This document shows positions 8,923 to 17,797 of a DNA stretch of 29,537 bases, piece by piece; position 1 is the first letter of the stretch, and every line of letters begins with the position of its first letter. The DNA comes from Tardiphaga sp. (GTDB lineage: Bacteria > Pseudomonadota > Alphaproteobacteria > Rhizobiales > Xanthobacteraceae). The notes under the pieces were generated by a model that ran no database searches, was not told the origin of the DNA, and saw only the letters and a list, made by a program, of their open reading frames with translations. The stretch is taken from NCBI GenBank assembly GCA_014377915.1, contig JACMOT010000247.1, positions 1-29,537 on the forward strand, in the 5' to 3' direction. A program made the translations under genes and the position numbers.

Positions 8923-9759
8923 TCATTTGCCCAGCGCCGCCGCGATCGCGGCGAAGATCTGGTCCTTGATCTGCGTCGCCGGTGGACTGGCGATCGCGAT
9001 CGCCGGTCCGACGCGCTTGCGGCAGGCTTCCACCAGCCGGAAGATCCATACCTCGCCATCGGTATAATACAGGTCGCCGCCGCCATTGCGGCCGGCTACC
9101 GTCGGTCCGATGCCGGTGACCTGATATTTCGCCTCCACCATGCCGGCGCTGTCGAGATCGGACGACAGCACGGTGCGCTCGGCGTCGAGATCGGGCGCGA
9201 TATGGTGGGTGACGGCGCCGGTGTAATTGCTGATGCCGACGCCGCGGTCGAAAGTGGCGTCGCCTAGCCAGACCGGGCGGTTCTCCGTGCCCTGTTCAAG
9301 CACCTTCCAGAGCCGCACATGGTGGCGATGATCGGCGCTGCGGCCGGACGGCTTCTCGAAGGCCAGGTCCTCGCGGCGGCCGAGATAAAACAGCGGGCTC
9401 ACCGGCGCCTCCTTGTAGGGGCGATCCAGCAGCACGCTGCCGATGATGTCGATCGACGAACGAAAGGTGATGGGGTCGGCGGGGTACCAGCCGGCCTCAT
9501 GCATGGCGCACAGTATCTCCTTGCTGTCGCCGATCAGCCCGACATTGATGGGGTCGCCGGGAATGCCCTGCGCCGTCAGCGTGGTCATCGGCATGCCGGC
9601 AAGGCGCTTCTGGTGTTCGTAATGGGTCCAGAATGTCGGCAGCAGCAGATAGGCGACCAGACCATAGACCGCGAGCAGCATCAGCATCAGCCGCAGGGTA
9701 CGGTGAACGCGGCCGCGCCGGCGTTTGGGCGTAGGTGCTTCAGGAGGTTGATCGGCCAA
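8923..9759 (-). CDS. LssY_C-domain membrane-anchored protein
   Basis: The protein has a basic, Pro/Arg-rich N-terminus, one transmembrane helix (RLMLMLLAVYGLVAYLLL region) and a soluble domain resembling the LssY C-terminal domain. That domain includes DPINVGLIGDSKEI, a GWYPADPITFRSS segment, PVSPLFYLGRREDLAFEKP, HHVRLWKV, and PVWLGDATFDRGVG. The domain's biochemical role is unknown; in Legionella LssY it is attached to a type I secretion-linked membrane protein. I place the start at a TTG (9759) giving MADQPPEAP..., because AGAGAG lies about 10 nt upstream. The frame stays open to a TTG at 9783, and an ATG at 9687 is a third option. It is 114 bp downstream of, and reads toward, the aminotransferase gene. 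Confidence 0.78.
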   Translation of the reverse strand: MADQPPEAPTPKRRRGRVHRTLRLMLMLLAVYGLVAYLLLPTFWTHYEHQKRLAGMPMTTLTAQGIPGDPINVGLIGDSKEILCAMHEAGWYPADPITFRSSIDIIGSVLLDRPYKEAPVSPLFYLGRREDLAFEKPSGRSADHRHHVRLWKVLEQGTENRPVWLGDATFDRGVGISNYTGAVTHHIAPDLDAERTVLSSDLDSAGMVEAKYQVTGIGPTVAGRNGGGDLYYTDGEVWIFRLVEACRKRVGPAIAIASPPATQIKDQIFAAIAAALGK

Positions 9760-9871
9760 GGCTTCATGCTCTCTGAATATCAATTCAGACCACTAGCACG
9801 TTGCGCGGGCCGACGACGCACATGCTCGCAACGTCCGGCTTTCGCGTTTGCGGGAACGACGCCGCTGTGGC

Positions 9872-10600
9872 TTATCGCCTCGTCTCGCGGCAACCCGCGG
9901 CTTCGGCTTCTTCGACCGAGCAAAACCAGCGCGTTCCCTTGCTGACTCTCATGCTGATCTTGGCGTACCAGCGGCTGCTCGGCGTGTGGTAGATGCAGAC
10001 GCCGGCGCGGTTGACGTTGCCCTTGATGGTACAGGTCGGCGACGGCGCGACAGGACCTGAGGCGGAGGCCAGCAGGATCGCCAGGCCATTCTCCGGCGGC
10101 TTCACCGATCCAAGGATCGTGGTCTTCTTGTTGCGCACGCGCCAGTCCCACGGCGCGATGAACGCGCCCTCCCACAGGCCAGCCTTGGCGGCGCGGGCCG
10201 GCTTCTCGTCGGCTTCATAGGCATGGGAGAAATTGACATAGGCGAGCGCCCAGCCGTTCTGTACCAGCCATTGCGAGATATCCTCGCCGCCGACTTCGCA
10301 CTTCGCCACCGAACGGCCGAAGCGATCGGTGCGCTGCACATGACAGGTCCACTCCTTGTCGCCGACATGTTTCACCAGCGCGTCGTGGGCGGCGACACCG
10401 CAGCTCCAGCGCTCGCCGGTGGCGTTGAGGCAGAGCTGGTCGAGCGAGGGCGCGTCGATGCCGGCCAGACGGATCCGGGTGCTGCCAAAGGCCATCTGGT
10501 CGCCATCGCGGATGCGCGGCACGCCGGTCACATCGGCGGCGTGGGCCAGGGTCGGCAGCAGCAGCAGCGCCAGAACGGCGAGAGCCAGTTTATGCAGCAT
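9872..10600 (-). CDS. Secreted SNase-like (thermonuclease family) protein, catalytic Glu replaced
   Basis: This 242-aa protein has a signal peptide (MLHKLALAVLALLLLPTLAHA) and an SNase OB-fold domain (about residues 24-150). The family's Asp (RDGD, 32-34), Arg (R44 in RIRLAGIDAP), Asp (D49) and second Arg (DRFGR, R96) are present. The residue that in Staphylococcus nuclease is the general base Glu43 (DTPE) is Ser52 here (DAPS). The C-terminal part (about 185-240) carries the CTIKGNVNRAGVCIYH and RWFCS motifs seen in many rhizobial SNase/ExoI-like proteins, with several cysteines that could form disulfides in the periplasm. Nuclease activity is therefore doubtful. The ATG at 10600 lacks a strong Shine-Dalgarno, but the signal peptide supports it. 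Confidence 0.85.
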   Translation of the reverse strand: MLHKLALAVLALLLLPTLAHAADVTGVPRIRDGDQMAFGSTRIRLAGIDAPSLDQLCLNATGERWSCGVAAHDALVKHVGDKEWTCHVQRTDRFGRSVAKCEVGGEDISQWLVQNGWALAYVNFSHAYEADEKPARAAKAGLWEGAFIAPWDWRVRNKKTTILGSVKPPENGLAILLASASGPVAPSPTCTIKGNVNRAGVCIYHTPSSRWYAKISMRVSKGTRWFCSVEEAEAAGCRETRR

Positions 10601-11186
10601 GAAGCGGACCGTGACCTGTGCCAGTGTGACAGTGTTACGAACTGTGCGGGTAATTTGTTTCAGTTGCCAGCGCGCGCCACTGAATTGGCTTCAACTTCGC
10701 GCGATGACCTGGCCTGCTTGGCTGCAACCCCGGAGTTGCCGGATGCGAGCAGTAGGTCAGCAAATCGAGAATTTCGCGACCATTGGGGGCGTCATCGCCT
10801 GTCGGCCTACCGCGATTAGCGGTTGAAGCGAAACGGGGCGCGCCGCCAGGATTCTTTCGACATGCCCGGTAGGGCCCAGCGGTGGACGCTCCGCTGATCA
10901 CCCCGCAACAATCCCGTAACTCTATGAAAAGAAGAAGAATAAACTCAATTATCTTGGGTTTTGCGAGGCTCGGGCTGTAACTGTCCGGGGTTGTATTGGT
11001 CAGTAACCCTGTCTTAAAGCGAGTCCGTTATCGGTTGCCCCCTCGGCCCTCACGGGTTAACGGTCTCTTTGCTGCGGTGCCGCAAAACGATCACAATTTC
11101 TGCTCATTGGGCTGGCACCCCCTCAAACCTAAATCGGCGTTCGCACGACCTTTGATTGTGCTCGAACGATGACAGGATTGATCATT
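10601..11186. other. Gene-poor intergenic region (about 586 bp) between divergent genes
   Basis: I see no convincing gene here. Short open frames on either strand lack a start signal and a recognisable product. The left part (about 10640-10900) is GC-rich with small imperfect hairpins (CCGC-GATTA-GCGG near 10810). The right part becomes A/T-richer (about 10915-10965) and ends with a short palindrome TGCGG-TG-CCGCA near 11073. It must hold the promoters of the SNase-like gene (-) and the caspase-fold gene (+), but no consensus EcfG or sigma70 promoter is clear. Confidence 0.5.
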
Positions 11187-12059
11187 ATGAACATTCTGCG
11201 GATTCGCGTCTCCCGTCGCTCGATCACCATGGCCGCGGCCTTTGTCGGTCTGGTGTCGTTGGCGCTCGGCGCTCACGCGGCCCTCAACAAGCGTTCGCTC
11301 GAGGCGGCGCTGTCGGTTGCCACGCTGCCGAATGACGCGGCCGCGCAGAAGGCCGGGCGGGTCGCCCTGGTGATCGGCAATGGTCATTATCCCGACGCCA
11401 GCGCCCCGCTGGCGCAGCCGATCAATGACGCCCGTGCCATGACCAGCGCGTTGCGCCGCGATGGTTTTGACGTCGACGTGGTGGAGGACGCTACCCGGGA
11501 CGATATGAGCCGTGCGATCGAGCGCCTCAAGGCGAAGATCAAGCCGGATTCGGTGGTGATGCTGTATTTCGGCGGCTTTGGCGTCCAGGTCGGTCGACAG
11601 AGCTACATGATCCCGGTCGATGCCGCGATATGGATGGAGAATGACGTCCGCCGCGACGGCATGAGTGTCGAGGCCATTCTCGATGTCATGAAAGAGCGCG
11701 GCGCCCACGCCAAGCTGGTGGTGATCGATGCCTCCCGCCGCAATCCCTATGAACGCCGCTTCCGCGGCTATTCGCGCGGCCTGGCGCCAATCGACGTGCC
11801 GGAAAATGCGCTGATCCTGTCATCGGCGACGCCAGGCCAGGTCGCGGACGACGCCACCGGCTCAAACAGCCTGCTGGCCACCGAGCTGCTGAAGAATCTG
11901 GATTCCAGGCCGGCCAGTGCCGAGGCGGTGTTCAGCAAGACCCGTGTCGCGGTGACCCGCGCCTCCGATGGCGAACAGGTACCGGTGGTGTCGTCGTCGC
12001 TGATCAACGACGTGCCGTTCGGTGCCGTTGCGCCGACCCCGGTCAAGGCAGGCAGCTAA
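11187..12059 (+). CDS. Secreted caspase-fold (p20-like) protein lacking the catalytic dyad
   Basis: This 290-aa protein has a signal peptide or anchor (MNILRIRVSRRSITMAAAFVGLVSLALGAHA) and a peptidase C14/caspase-like domain from RVALVIGNGHYP (about 60) to about residue 280. The His motif, normally SGHGxQ, reads GGFGVQ with Phe131. The Cys motif, normally DACRxNP, reads DASRRNP with Ser183. Both catalytic residues are therefore gone, while the surrounding fold signature (RQSYMIPVDA, NDARAM) is intact. It probably acts as a binding or scaffold protein in the periplasm. I chose ATG 11187, preceded by AGGA, over ATG 11169, which has no SD. It converges with the adaptor gene, only 14 bp away, and is a paralogue of the caspase-fold gene ending at 17975. 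Confidence 0.88.
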   Translation: MNILRIRVSRRSITMAAAFVGLVSLALGAHAALNKRSLEAALSVATLPNDAAAQKAGRVALVIGNGHYPDASAPLAQPINDARAMTSALRRDGFDVDVVEDATRDDMSRAIERLKAKIKPDSVVMLYFGGFGVQVGRQSYMIPVDAAIWMENDVRRDGMSVEAILDVMKERGAHAKLVVIDASRRNPYERRFRGYSRGLAPIDVPENALILSSATPGQVADDATGSNSLLATELLKNLDSRPASAEAVFSKTRVAVTRASDGEQVPVVSSSLINDVPFGAVAPTPVKAGS

Positions 12060-12073
12060 ACAAGCGAACCCCA

Positions 12074-12961
12074 TTATTTAGGACCGGCGCTGGCCGCGAC
12101 CGGGCGTACCGGATCACCCTCGCGCAATAGCGCGCCGGCGCGTGCCACGACCACATCGCCTTCGGCCAGCCCCTCGCGGATTTCCACCCGGCCTCCGGTC
12201 ATCAATCCGACCTCGATGCGCCTTGTCTCGACGCGTTGCCGGCGTACCACCTGCACCACGGTGCCGCCGGGGCTATACAGGATCGCCGTCAGCGGCACCG
12301 CGATGCCGCAGCTTTCGCCGGTCTTGATGGTCGCGCGTGCATAGGCATTGCTCATCAATCGCCGCGCCGACGTGATCGACACGGTGACCTGGCCGAGCTG
12401 GCTGGCCGGTTCCACCGTGGTGGCGATGCGACGCACCTTGCCGTCCATCTCGCCGGCGCCGATCACCTTGATGGTGACGGTCTGGTCGGGCTTCAGCTTC
12501 GGCAGGTCGCGGGTCGGCACCTGGCCGATGAAATCGAATTCGCTGCGGGCGATGATGCTGAACAGGGCCTCGCCCTTGCCGGAGGCGACGGTGCCGATCA
12601 CGGCGCTGGAAGCGCTCACCAGCCCGGCGACCGTGGCCTGGATCTGCACGACGCCGCCGTCCGGCGACGTCAGCCGTGCCAGGATTTGGCCCGCGGTAAC
12701 CGTCTCGCCGGCATCGACCAGCACGTCGGTGACCTTCAGTCCGAGGCGGTCGGGCCGGATCGAGATCTCCTCTTTCGGCTGCAAGATTCCGGATATTTCG
12801 ACCTCGGCCGAAAAACAGGATTTGGCGGCGGTCAGCACCGTCACCGCCGCGGCCCCCCTCGGCGCGGGTTCATCGGCGGCGATCGCCGGCGACAGGGCGC
12901 TGGTCAGCAGTAGCGCCGCAAGTTTCGTGGAAATGCCGCGCAGGGCGAGACGCCGCATCAT
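12074..12961 (-). CDS. RND efflux periplasmic adaptor subunit (second adaptor, HlyD/MFP family)
   Basis: This 295-aa protein has a signal peptide (MMRRLALRGISTKLAALLLT...IAADE). It then has the membrane-fusion-protein layout: a lipoyl-type half (SGILQPKEEISIRPD, VLVDAGETVTAGQILARL, about 58-105), a short hairpin region, a beta-barrel and a membrane-proximal domain (VETRRIEVGLMTGGRVEI, GLAEGDVVVARAG). At under 300 residues it is short for the family, with very little alpha-hairpin. The start is the ATG at 12961, whose ATGA overlaps the stop of the pump gene by 4 bp, so translation is coupled. A longer open frame to 13375 lies inside the pump gene and is rejected. Cys residues in SCFSAEV and ESCGIAVP match cysteines in the first adaptor. 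Confidence 0.88.
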   Translation of the reverse strand: MMRRLALRGISTKLAALLLTSALSPAIAADEPAPRGAAAVTVLTAAKSCFSAEVEISGILQPKEEISIRPDRLGLKVTDVLVDAGETVTAGQILARLTSPDGGVVQIQATVAGLVSASSAVIGTVASGKGEALFSIIARSEFDFIGQVPTRDLPKLKPDQTVTIKVIGAGEMDGKVRRIATTVEPASQLGQVTVSITSARRLMSNAYARATIKTGESCGIAVPLTAILYSPGGTVVQVVRRQRVETRRIEVGLMTGGRVEIREGLAEGDVVVARAGALLREGDPVRPVAASAGPK

Positions 12962-15900
12962 GACCGCCCCACTGGATGGTTGGCCGTCGGCGACGCGGGC
13001 GGCGGATCGTCCTCGCCGCTGGTGACCAGCAGCTTCTTGCCGTAGCGCCATGACAGTTCGCCGACGTCGTCCATCATCATGAACATCGCCGGCACGAACA
13101 ATAGCGACAGCGCCGTCGAAAAGATCAGGCCACCGATGATGGCCAGCGCCATCGGCGAGCGGAATTCGCCACGGGCGCCGAACGCCAGCGCCGCCGGCAT
13201 CATGCCGGCGGCCATGGCGACGGTGGTCATCACGATCGGCCGCGCCCGCTTCATGCCGGCGTCGATGATCGCGGTTTCGCGCGGCACGCCCTGGCGGATC
13301 GCCTCGACCGCGAATTCCACCAGCATGATGGCGTTCTTGGTAACGATGCCCATCAGCATCAGGATGCCGATCCACACCGGCGTGGTCAGTTGCTTGCCGG
13401 TCACCAGCAGCGCCATGATCGCGCCACCGATCGACAGCGGCAGCGAGAACAGGATGGTGATCGGCTGCAGGAAGGTGCCGAACAGCAGCACCAGCACCGC
13501 GTAGACCATCATCAACCCGGCCGAGATCGCGGTGGCGAAGCCGTCGGACAGTTCGTTGAGGCTTTCGGCGTCGCCGGACTGGTTGACGTTGACGTTCTTC
13601 GGCAGGCTTTTCATGACCGGCAGGTCGTAGATCTTCTTCATCGCATCGCCGAGCGCGGCGCTGCCGACCAGATCGGCGGCAACGGTGGCCTGTCGTTCAC
13701 GGTCGTAGCGGTTGATGCTGGTCGGGCCCTGGTCGAGCTTGATATCGGCGATCACGGACAGCGGCACGCCACCGCGGCCGCCGCCGAGCGGCACCCGCAA
13801 TTGCTCCAGCACCTGGAAGTCGGCGCGCGCGCTGTCCTCGAGCTGGACCCGGATCGGTACCAGCCGGTCACCGGCGTCGAACTTGGCCAGCGCCGGGCCG
13901 ACGTCGCCGATGGTGGCGACGCGGATGGTTTGTGAGAGACTTTCGGTGGAAACACCGAGCCGGGCGGCAAGGTCGGCGCGCGGCTGCACGCGCAGTTCGG
14001 GGCGATCCAGAGAGGTCTCCGAGATCACGTTGGCGATCAGCGGAATTCGCTTCATCTGGGTCGCCAGTTCATTGGCGACGTTGCCGACGATGTTGATGTC
14101 GGCGCCGGTCACTACCAGCGAAATGGCGCGCAAGCCGTTTTCGTCGAGGAACCAGTAGCGGATGTCCGGCACATTCTCGAGTTCGCGGCCGATATCCAGC
14201 TCCAGGTCGCGCTGGCTGGTCTTGCGATCGCCCTTCGGAGTGTAGTTGATGATCAGCGCCGCGCGTCGTACCTCTTGCAGCCCGGGCGGCACGCGGCCGC
14301 CATCGACGAATACGCTACGGATTTCCGGCCGCTTGCGCAGCCGCCGTACAATTTCCTCGGTGGTCTTTTCGGTAAAGGCGAGCTGCGAACCCGGCGGCAG
14401 CTCCATCGCCAGAAGCGAGCGCGCCGAATCCTGCGCCGGCAGGAAGCCCTGCGGCAGCAACTGGATACTCCAGATCGACAGCGCGAAGATGCCGAGACCG
14501 AACAGTACCGTGATGTAATAATGCTTCACCGACAGGGTCACGAGCCTCGTATAGCTGCGCAGCACGCGGCCCGGCGGCGGATCGTCATGTGGGTGATCCT
14601 TCAGGAAATAGGCCGCCAGCACCGGCGTGACAAAGCGCGCCGCCAGCAGCGAGAAGAACACCTGCACCGAGACGGTGATGCCGAACTGCTTGAAAAATTG
14701 CCCGGCGATGCCCGACATGAAGCTGGCCGGCGCGAAGATCGCGATGATGGTCAGGCTGATGGCGATGACCGCGAGGCCGATCTCGTCGGCGGCTTCCAGC
14801 GCCGCGCGGTAGGGCGATTTACCCATCCGCATGTGGCGCACGATGTTCTCGATCTCGACGATGGCGTCATCGACCAGGATGCCGGTTGACAGCGTGATGG
14901 CCAGGAAACTCACCAGGTTCAGCGAGAAGCCGAGCATGTCCATCACCCAGAACGCTGGGAAGATCGATAGCGGCAGCGAGATCGCCGCGATCACCGTGGC
15001 GCGAAAATCGCGCAGGAACAGGAACACGACGATGACCGCCAATATCGCGCCCTCGAACAGCGTGCTCATCGCGGCGTCGTAATTGCCCTTGGTGAAATCC
15101 ACCGAGGTGTCGATCAGCTTCAGGTCAACGTCGGGATAGGACACCTTCAGCGCATCGATGCGCTTCTGTACGGCGGCGGCGACCACGACGTCGCAGGCGC
15201 CCTTGGAGCGCTTCATGCCGAGAGCCACCACCGGCTCGCCATTGTAACGCGCGAAGGTGCGGCGGTCGGCGATGGTATCGGTGACCGCGCCGAGATCCTC
15301 GAGCCGGATCTCGCCGCCAGACGGCAGGCTGATCATGGTGCCGGCGAGCTCGTTCAGCGTCTTGGCACCCGCCAGCGTGCGGATCGCCTGGTCGTTCCGG
15401 CCGATCTCGGCGCGACCGCCGGCGAGGTCGACATTGGTGCCGCGCAGCCGCTGGCTGACGTCCACGGCTGTGAGACCCGCGGCCTGCAGCCGGTCCGGAT
15501 CGAGCGATACCAGGATTTCGCGCTCGACGCCGCCGATGCGCTCGACCTGGGCGACGTTGCGCACACCCTGCAGCGCGCGTTTGACGACGTCATCGACGAA
15601 CCAGGACAGTTGCTCCGGCGTCTTGCCGGGCGAGATCGCGGCGTAAGTGACGATCGGCAGCCCGATCACGTCGACGCGCTGGATCAGCGGTTCGTTGACG
15701 TTCTGCGGCAGGTTGCTGCGAACCCGGGTGATGGCGTCCTTGACGTCGTTCAGCGCGCGGTCGGTATTGGTTTCCAGCACGAACTGGACGGTGGTTACCG
15801 ACAGGCCGTCGGTGATCGACGAAGCAATGTGGCGTACGCCTTCGACGCCGGAGACGCCGTCCTCAATGGTCTTGGTGACCTGCGCCTCGAGCTCGGCCGG

Positions 15901-16071
15901 CGCCGCGCCGAATTGCGAGACCGCGACCGAGATGACGGGGATGTCGGCGCTTGGCAGTCGGGTAATGGCCAGCCGGGTGAAGCTCGTCCATCCCAGCACC
16001 AGCAGGATGATCGAAAACACGATTGACGGCAGCGGATGGCGAATCGACCAGGCTGAGATATTCATGGACAT
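12958..16071 (-). CDS. RND-family efflux pump permease (HAE1/AcrB-like)
   Basis: This 1037-aa protein is a full-length RND inner-membrane pump. It starts with the typical N-terminal helix (NISAWSIRHPLPSIVFSIILL) and has two large periplasmic domains and two blocks of six helices. TM4 carries the proton-relay Asp pair in GILVDDAIVEIENI (about residues 397-410), followed by the R-rich loop RAALEAADEIGLAVIAI. TM10 carries the Lys in GIVTKNAIMLVEFA (about 912). The protein family exports drugs, solvents or lipids by proton antiport with an adaptor and an outer-membrane channel. Here the gene is sandwiched between two adaptor genes: its ATG overlaps the upstream stop by 1 bp (TAATG) and its own stop overlaps the next ATG by 4 bp. 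No outer-membrane factor gene is in the window, so a TolC-like protein must come from elsewhere. Confidence 0.95.
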   Translation of the reverse strand: MSMNISAWSIRHPLPSIVFSIILLVLGWTSFTRLAITRLPSADIPVISVAVSQFGAAPAELEAQVTKTIEDGVSGVEGVRHIASSITDGLSVTTVQFVLETNTDRALNDVKDAITRVRSNLPQNVNEPLIQRVDVIGLPIVTYAAISPGKTPEQLSWFVDDVVKRALQGVRNVAQVERIGGVEREILVSLDPDRLQAAGLTAVDVSQRLRGTNVDLAGGRAEIGRNDQAIRTLAGAKTLNELAGTMISLPSGGEIRLEDLGAVTDTIADRRTFARYNGEPVVALGMKRSKGACDVVVAAAVQKRIDALKVSYPDVDLKLIDTSVDFTKGNYDAAMSTLFEGAILAVIVVFLFLRDFRATVIAAISLPLSIFPAFWVMDMLGFSLNLVSFLAITLSTGILVDDAIVEIENIVRHMRMGKSPYRAALEAADEIGLAVIAISLTIIAIFAPASFMSGIAGQFFKQFGITVSVQVFFSLLAARFVTPVLAAYFLKDHPHDDPPPGRVLRSYTRLVTLSVKHYYITVLFGLGIFALSIWSIQLLPQGFLPAQDSARSLLAMELPPGSQLAFTEKTTEEIVRRLRKRPEIRSVFVDGGRVPPGLQEVRRAALIINYTPKGDRKTSQRDLELDIGRELENVPDIRYWFLDENGLRAISLVVTGADINIVGNVANELATQMKRIPLIANVISETSLDRPELRVQPRADLAARLGVSTESLSQTIRVATIGDVGPALAKFDAGDRLVPIRVQLEDSARADFQVLEQLRVPLGGGRGGVPLSVIADIKLDQGPTSINRYDRERQATVAADLVGSAALGDAMKKIYDLPVMKSLPKNVNVNQSGDAESLNELSDGFATAISAGLMMVYAVLVLLFGTFLQPITILFSLPLSIGGAIMALLVTGKQLTTPVWIGILMLMGIVTKNAIMLVEFAVEAIRQGVPRETAIIDAGMKRARPIVMTTVAMAAGMMPAALAFGARGEFRSPMALAIIGGLIFSTALSLLFVPAMFMMMDDVGELSWRYGKKLLVTSGEDDPPPASPTANHPVGRS

Positions 16072-16985
16072 TAGCGCACCCGCGATCGGTCGAGGTCATC
16101 GGCGAGGATGGTCTTGACCTGATCGCCGTCGTGTAAAGAGGTGCCCGCATCGGCGACGACCAGGTCGCCGACATCGACACCTTCAAGGATTTCCGTCGAG
16201 GTGTTGGACACCAGCCCGACCTTGACCTTGCGGGTCTCGACCGTGTTGCCCTTCACGATCTGCACCGTGAGATGGTCGATCGCCGAACGCGGGACGGCCA
16301 CGCCGCAGCTGCGCTTGGCATCGATACTGGCGCGCGCGAACATGCCGATCTTGAGGCCCGGTTTGCTCATGAACGATAACCGGACATGGCCGAGTTGAGT
16401 GACGCGGTCAATCTGTGGTGCCACCAGCCGGACCTTGCCGATGACGTCGGACTGGTCGTCGCGGCTGATCCGCGCCGTCGCCCCGGGATTGAGCTTGAGA
16501 ATGTGAATGCTGGGAACTTCGGCATCGAGTTCGATGTCGCCGCCGATCGCGATCTTGAACAATGGCCCGGCCTGCGGCGAGGCCGGGGCGCCGACAATGG
16601 TGTTGACCGCGGTGATCAGGCCGGCGGCGGGCGCGCGCAACGATACCGGAGCGGGCCGGGCATTGCCGGACAGGGCCGGCGTCAGCCGCGCCAGTTCCTG
16701 ATTTTCGGTGACGGTGTCGCCCTCGCGCACCAGCACCTCTGCGATCTTGGATCCCTCACTATCGACGCTGACCATCGCTTCCCGCCGCGGCACGATGAAG
16801 CCGGTGACCCGCACCAGGTCGGAAAAGCAGGCATTGGTTGCCTTGGCCACCAGCACCATGGCGCCGTTCGGGGGGGCAGTACCAAGGGTTGGTTCTGCCG
16901 CGAGGGCGAGCGGGACAATGGTGACGAGGCTGGCCATCAGCGCCGAAAAAACGAGAGGCTTGGCAAAGCAGGCGAGTGCCGTCAT
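16071..16985 (-). CDS. RND efflux periplasmic adaptor subunit (first adaptor, HlyD/MFP family)
   Basis: This protein of about 304 aa has a signal peptide (MTALACFAKPLVFSALMASL...ALAAE) and a membrane-fusion layout: a lipoyl-type segment (TGFIVPRREAMVSVD, VLVREGDTVTENQELARL), a short connecting region, a beta-barrel (IELDAEVPSIHILKL) and a C-terminal membrane-proximal domain (VETRKVKVGLVSNTSTEI, VDVGDLVVADAG). I chose ATG 16985 because it gives a normal signal peptide. ATG 17054 and TTG 17084 extend the frame but have no clear SD. It shares with the second adaptor two cysteines at equivalent places (NACFSDL and RSCGVAVP). It is first in the adaptor-pump-adaptor operon and overlaps the pump start by 1 bp. 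Confidence 0.87.
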   Translation of the reverse strand: MTALACFAKPLVFSALMASLVTIVPLALAAEPTLGTAPPNGAMVLVAKATNACFSDLVRVTGFIVPRREAMVSVDSEGSKIAEVLVREGDTVTENQELARLTPALSGNARPAPVSLRAPAAGLITAVNTIVGAPASPQAGPLFKIAIGGDIELDAEVPSIHILKLNPGATARISRDDQSDVIGKVRLVAPQIDRVTQLGHVRLSFMSKPGLKIGMFARASIDAKRSCGVAVPRSAIDHLTVQIVKGNTVETRKVKVGLVSNTSTEILEGVDVGDLVVADAGTSLHDGDQVKTILADDLDRSRVR

Positions 16986-17080
16986 GCGGGATCGATCCAC
17001 CAGAAGGTTATGGGGCACCACAGGCGTCCGATCTTGGCGGGCGGCAGGCACCATCAATCTATACAGGATGTCACCAATCG

Positions 17081-17121
17081 CCAAAACAAACAGCGACCCG
17101 CCGCGGCGGCATCCGCCGCGG
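17081..17121 (-). terminator. Probable Rho-independent terminator after the OmpA-like gene
   Basis: A perfect 9-bp inverted repeat (CCGCGGCGG, 17101-17109, and CCGCCGCGG, 17113-17121, loop of 3) lies 19 bp downstream of the OmpA-like stop on the minus strand. It is followed in that direction by a T-rich run (TGTTTGTTTT, about 17081-17091). The hairpin is very stable, but about 9 bases separate it from the T-run, so it may act as an attenuator before the adaptor-pump operon instead of as a full terminator. Confidence 0.5.
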
Positions 17122-17140
17122 CCATCGGGGAGTGTGGCGC

Positions 17141-17797
17141 CTAGCGGGCCGCCGTAGTCTTGTTCGCCATGTTGACGACCTGGACGCGGCGATTTGAAGG
17201 ATCGGCCGCTGTGGTTCCGGGCTTCGGCTTGTTCTTGCCATAGCCGACGGTGACGAGGTCGGCGCCGGCGAGGCCGTATTTGTCGGTCAGATAACGCTTG
17301 ATCGCATCAGCCCGGCGTTCGGACAGGTCCTGATTATAGGTCTCGCCGCCGACGGCGTCGGTATGCCCGGCAAGGATGAATGTCGAGCCCTTGAGTTCGT
17401 CACTGCTCAGCGCCTTGCCGAGCGCCTGCACCGCCGGCTGCGCCTTGGCGCTGATCGTCGCGGAGTCGTAATCGAAGGTAATCTCGAGATCGATCCTTGG
17501 CTTGGTCTCGGCAATAGCGGCGATCTGCTCACGTTCGCCGGCGGACAGCGACCGCGTGGTTCGATTGCGCAGCGCGTCGACGAACTTTCCCTCGGCGGCG
17601 TTGACAGCAGGTTCGGCGGGCGGTGTGACCGAGAGACTGCGGGTCAGCGGCTTCTTCGGCGCCAGCGCGCGCAGGATCTGGTCGGAGGTGACATCGTCGG
17701 CGGCGGACGCCATGCCGGTGGTGACCGCGAACGCGACGCAAATCAGGGCAATGACGCGAAGGCTCCGGAGGTTGGGACTTCCAGATGTGGTCGACAT
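17141..17797 (-). CDS. OmpA-family peptidoglycan-binding protein
   Basis: This 218-aa protein has a signal peptide (cleavage near MASA-ADD, about residue 32) and a linker of about 65 residues. A C-terminal OmpA/MotB-type domain follows (about 103-212) with ITFDYDSATIS, GHTDAVGGETYN (144-155), LSERRADAIKRYL (158-170) and the closing NRRVQV. The Asp and Arg of these motifs normally bind diaminopimelate of peptidoglycan. There is no N-terminal beta-barrel and no lipobox Cys, so it is probably a soluble periplasmic or loosely envelope-bound protein. AAAAGGAGG lies 5 nt before the ATG, a very strong SD. It is downstream of the caspase/TPR gene (177 bp) and upstream of the efflux operon (155 bp), all on one strand. 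Confidence 0.92.
   Translation of the reverse strand: MSTTSGSPNLRSLRVIALICVAFAVTTGMASAADDVTSDQILRALAPKKPLTRSLSVTPPAEPAVNAAEGKFVDALRNRTTRSLSAGEREQIAAIAETKPRIDLEITFDYDSATISAKAQPAVQALGKALSSDELKGSTFILAGHTDAVGGETYNQDLSERRADAIKRYLTDKYGLAGADLVTVGYGKNKPKPGTTAADPSNRRVQVVNMANKTTAAR

Noticed and set aside
12962..13375. N-terminal extension of the second adaptor
   Set aside because: It lies inside the pump gene in another frame. The ATG at 12961 with a signal peptide and ATGA overlap is the natural start.
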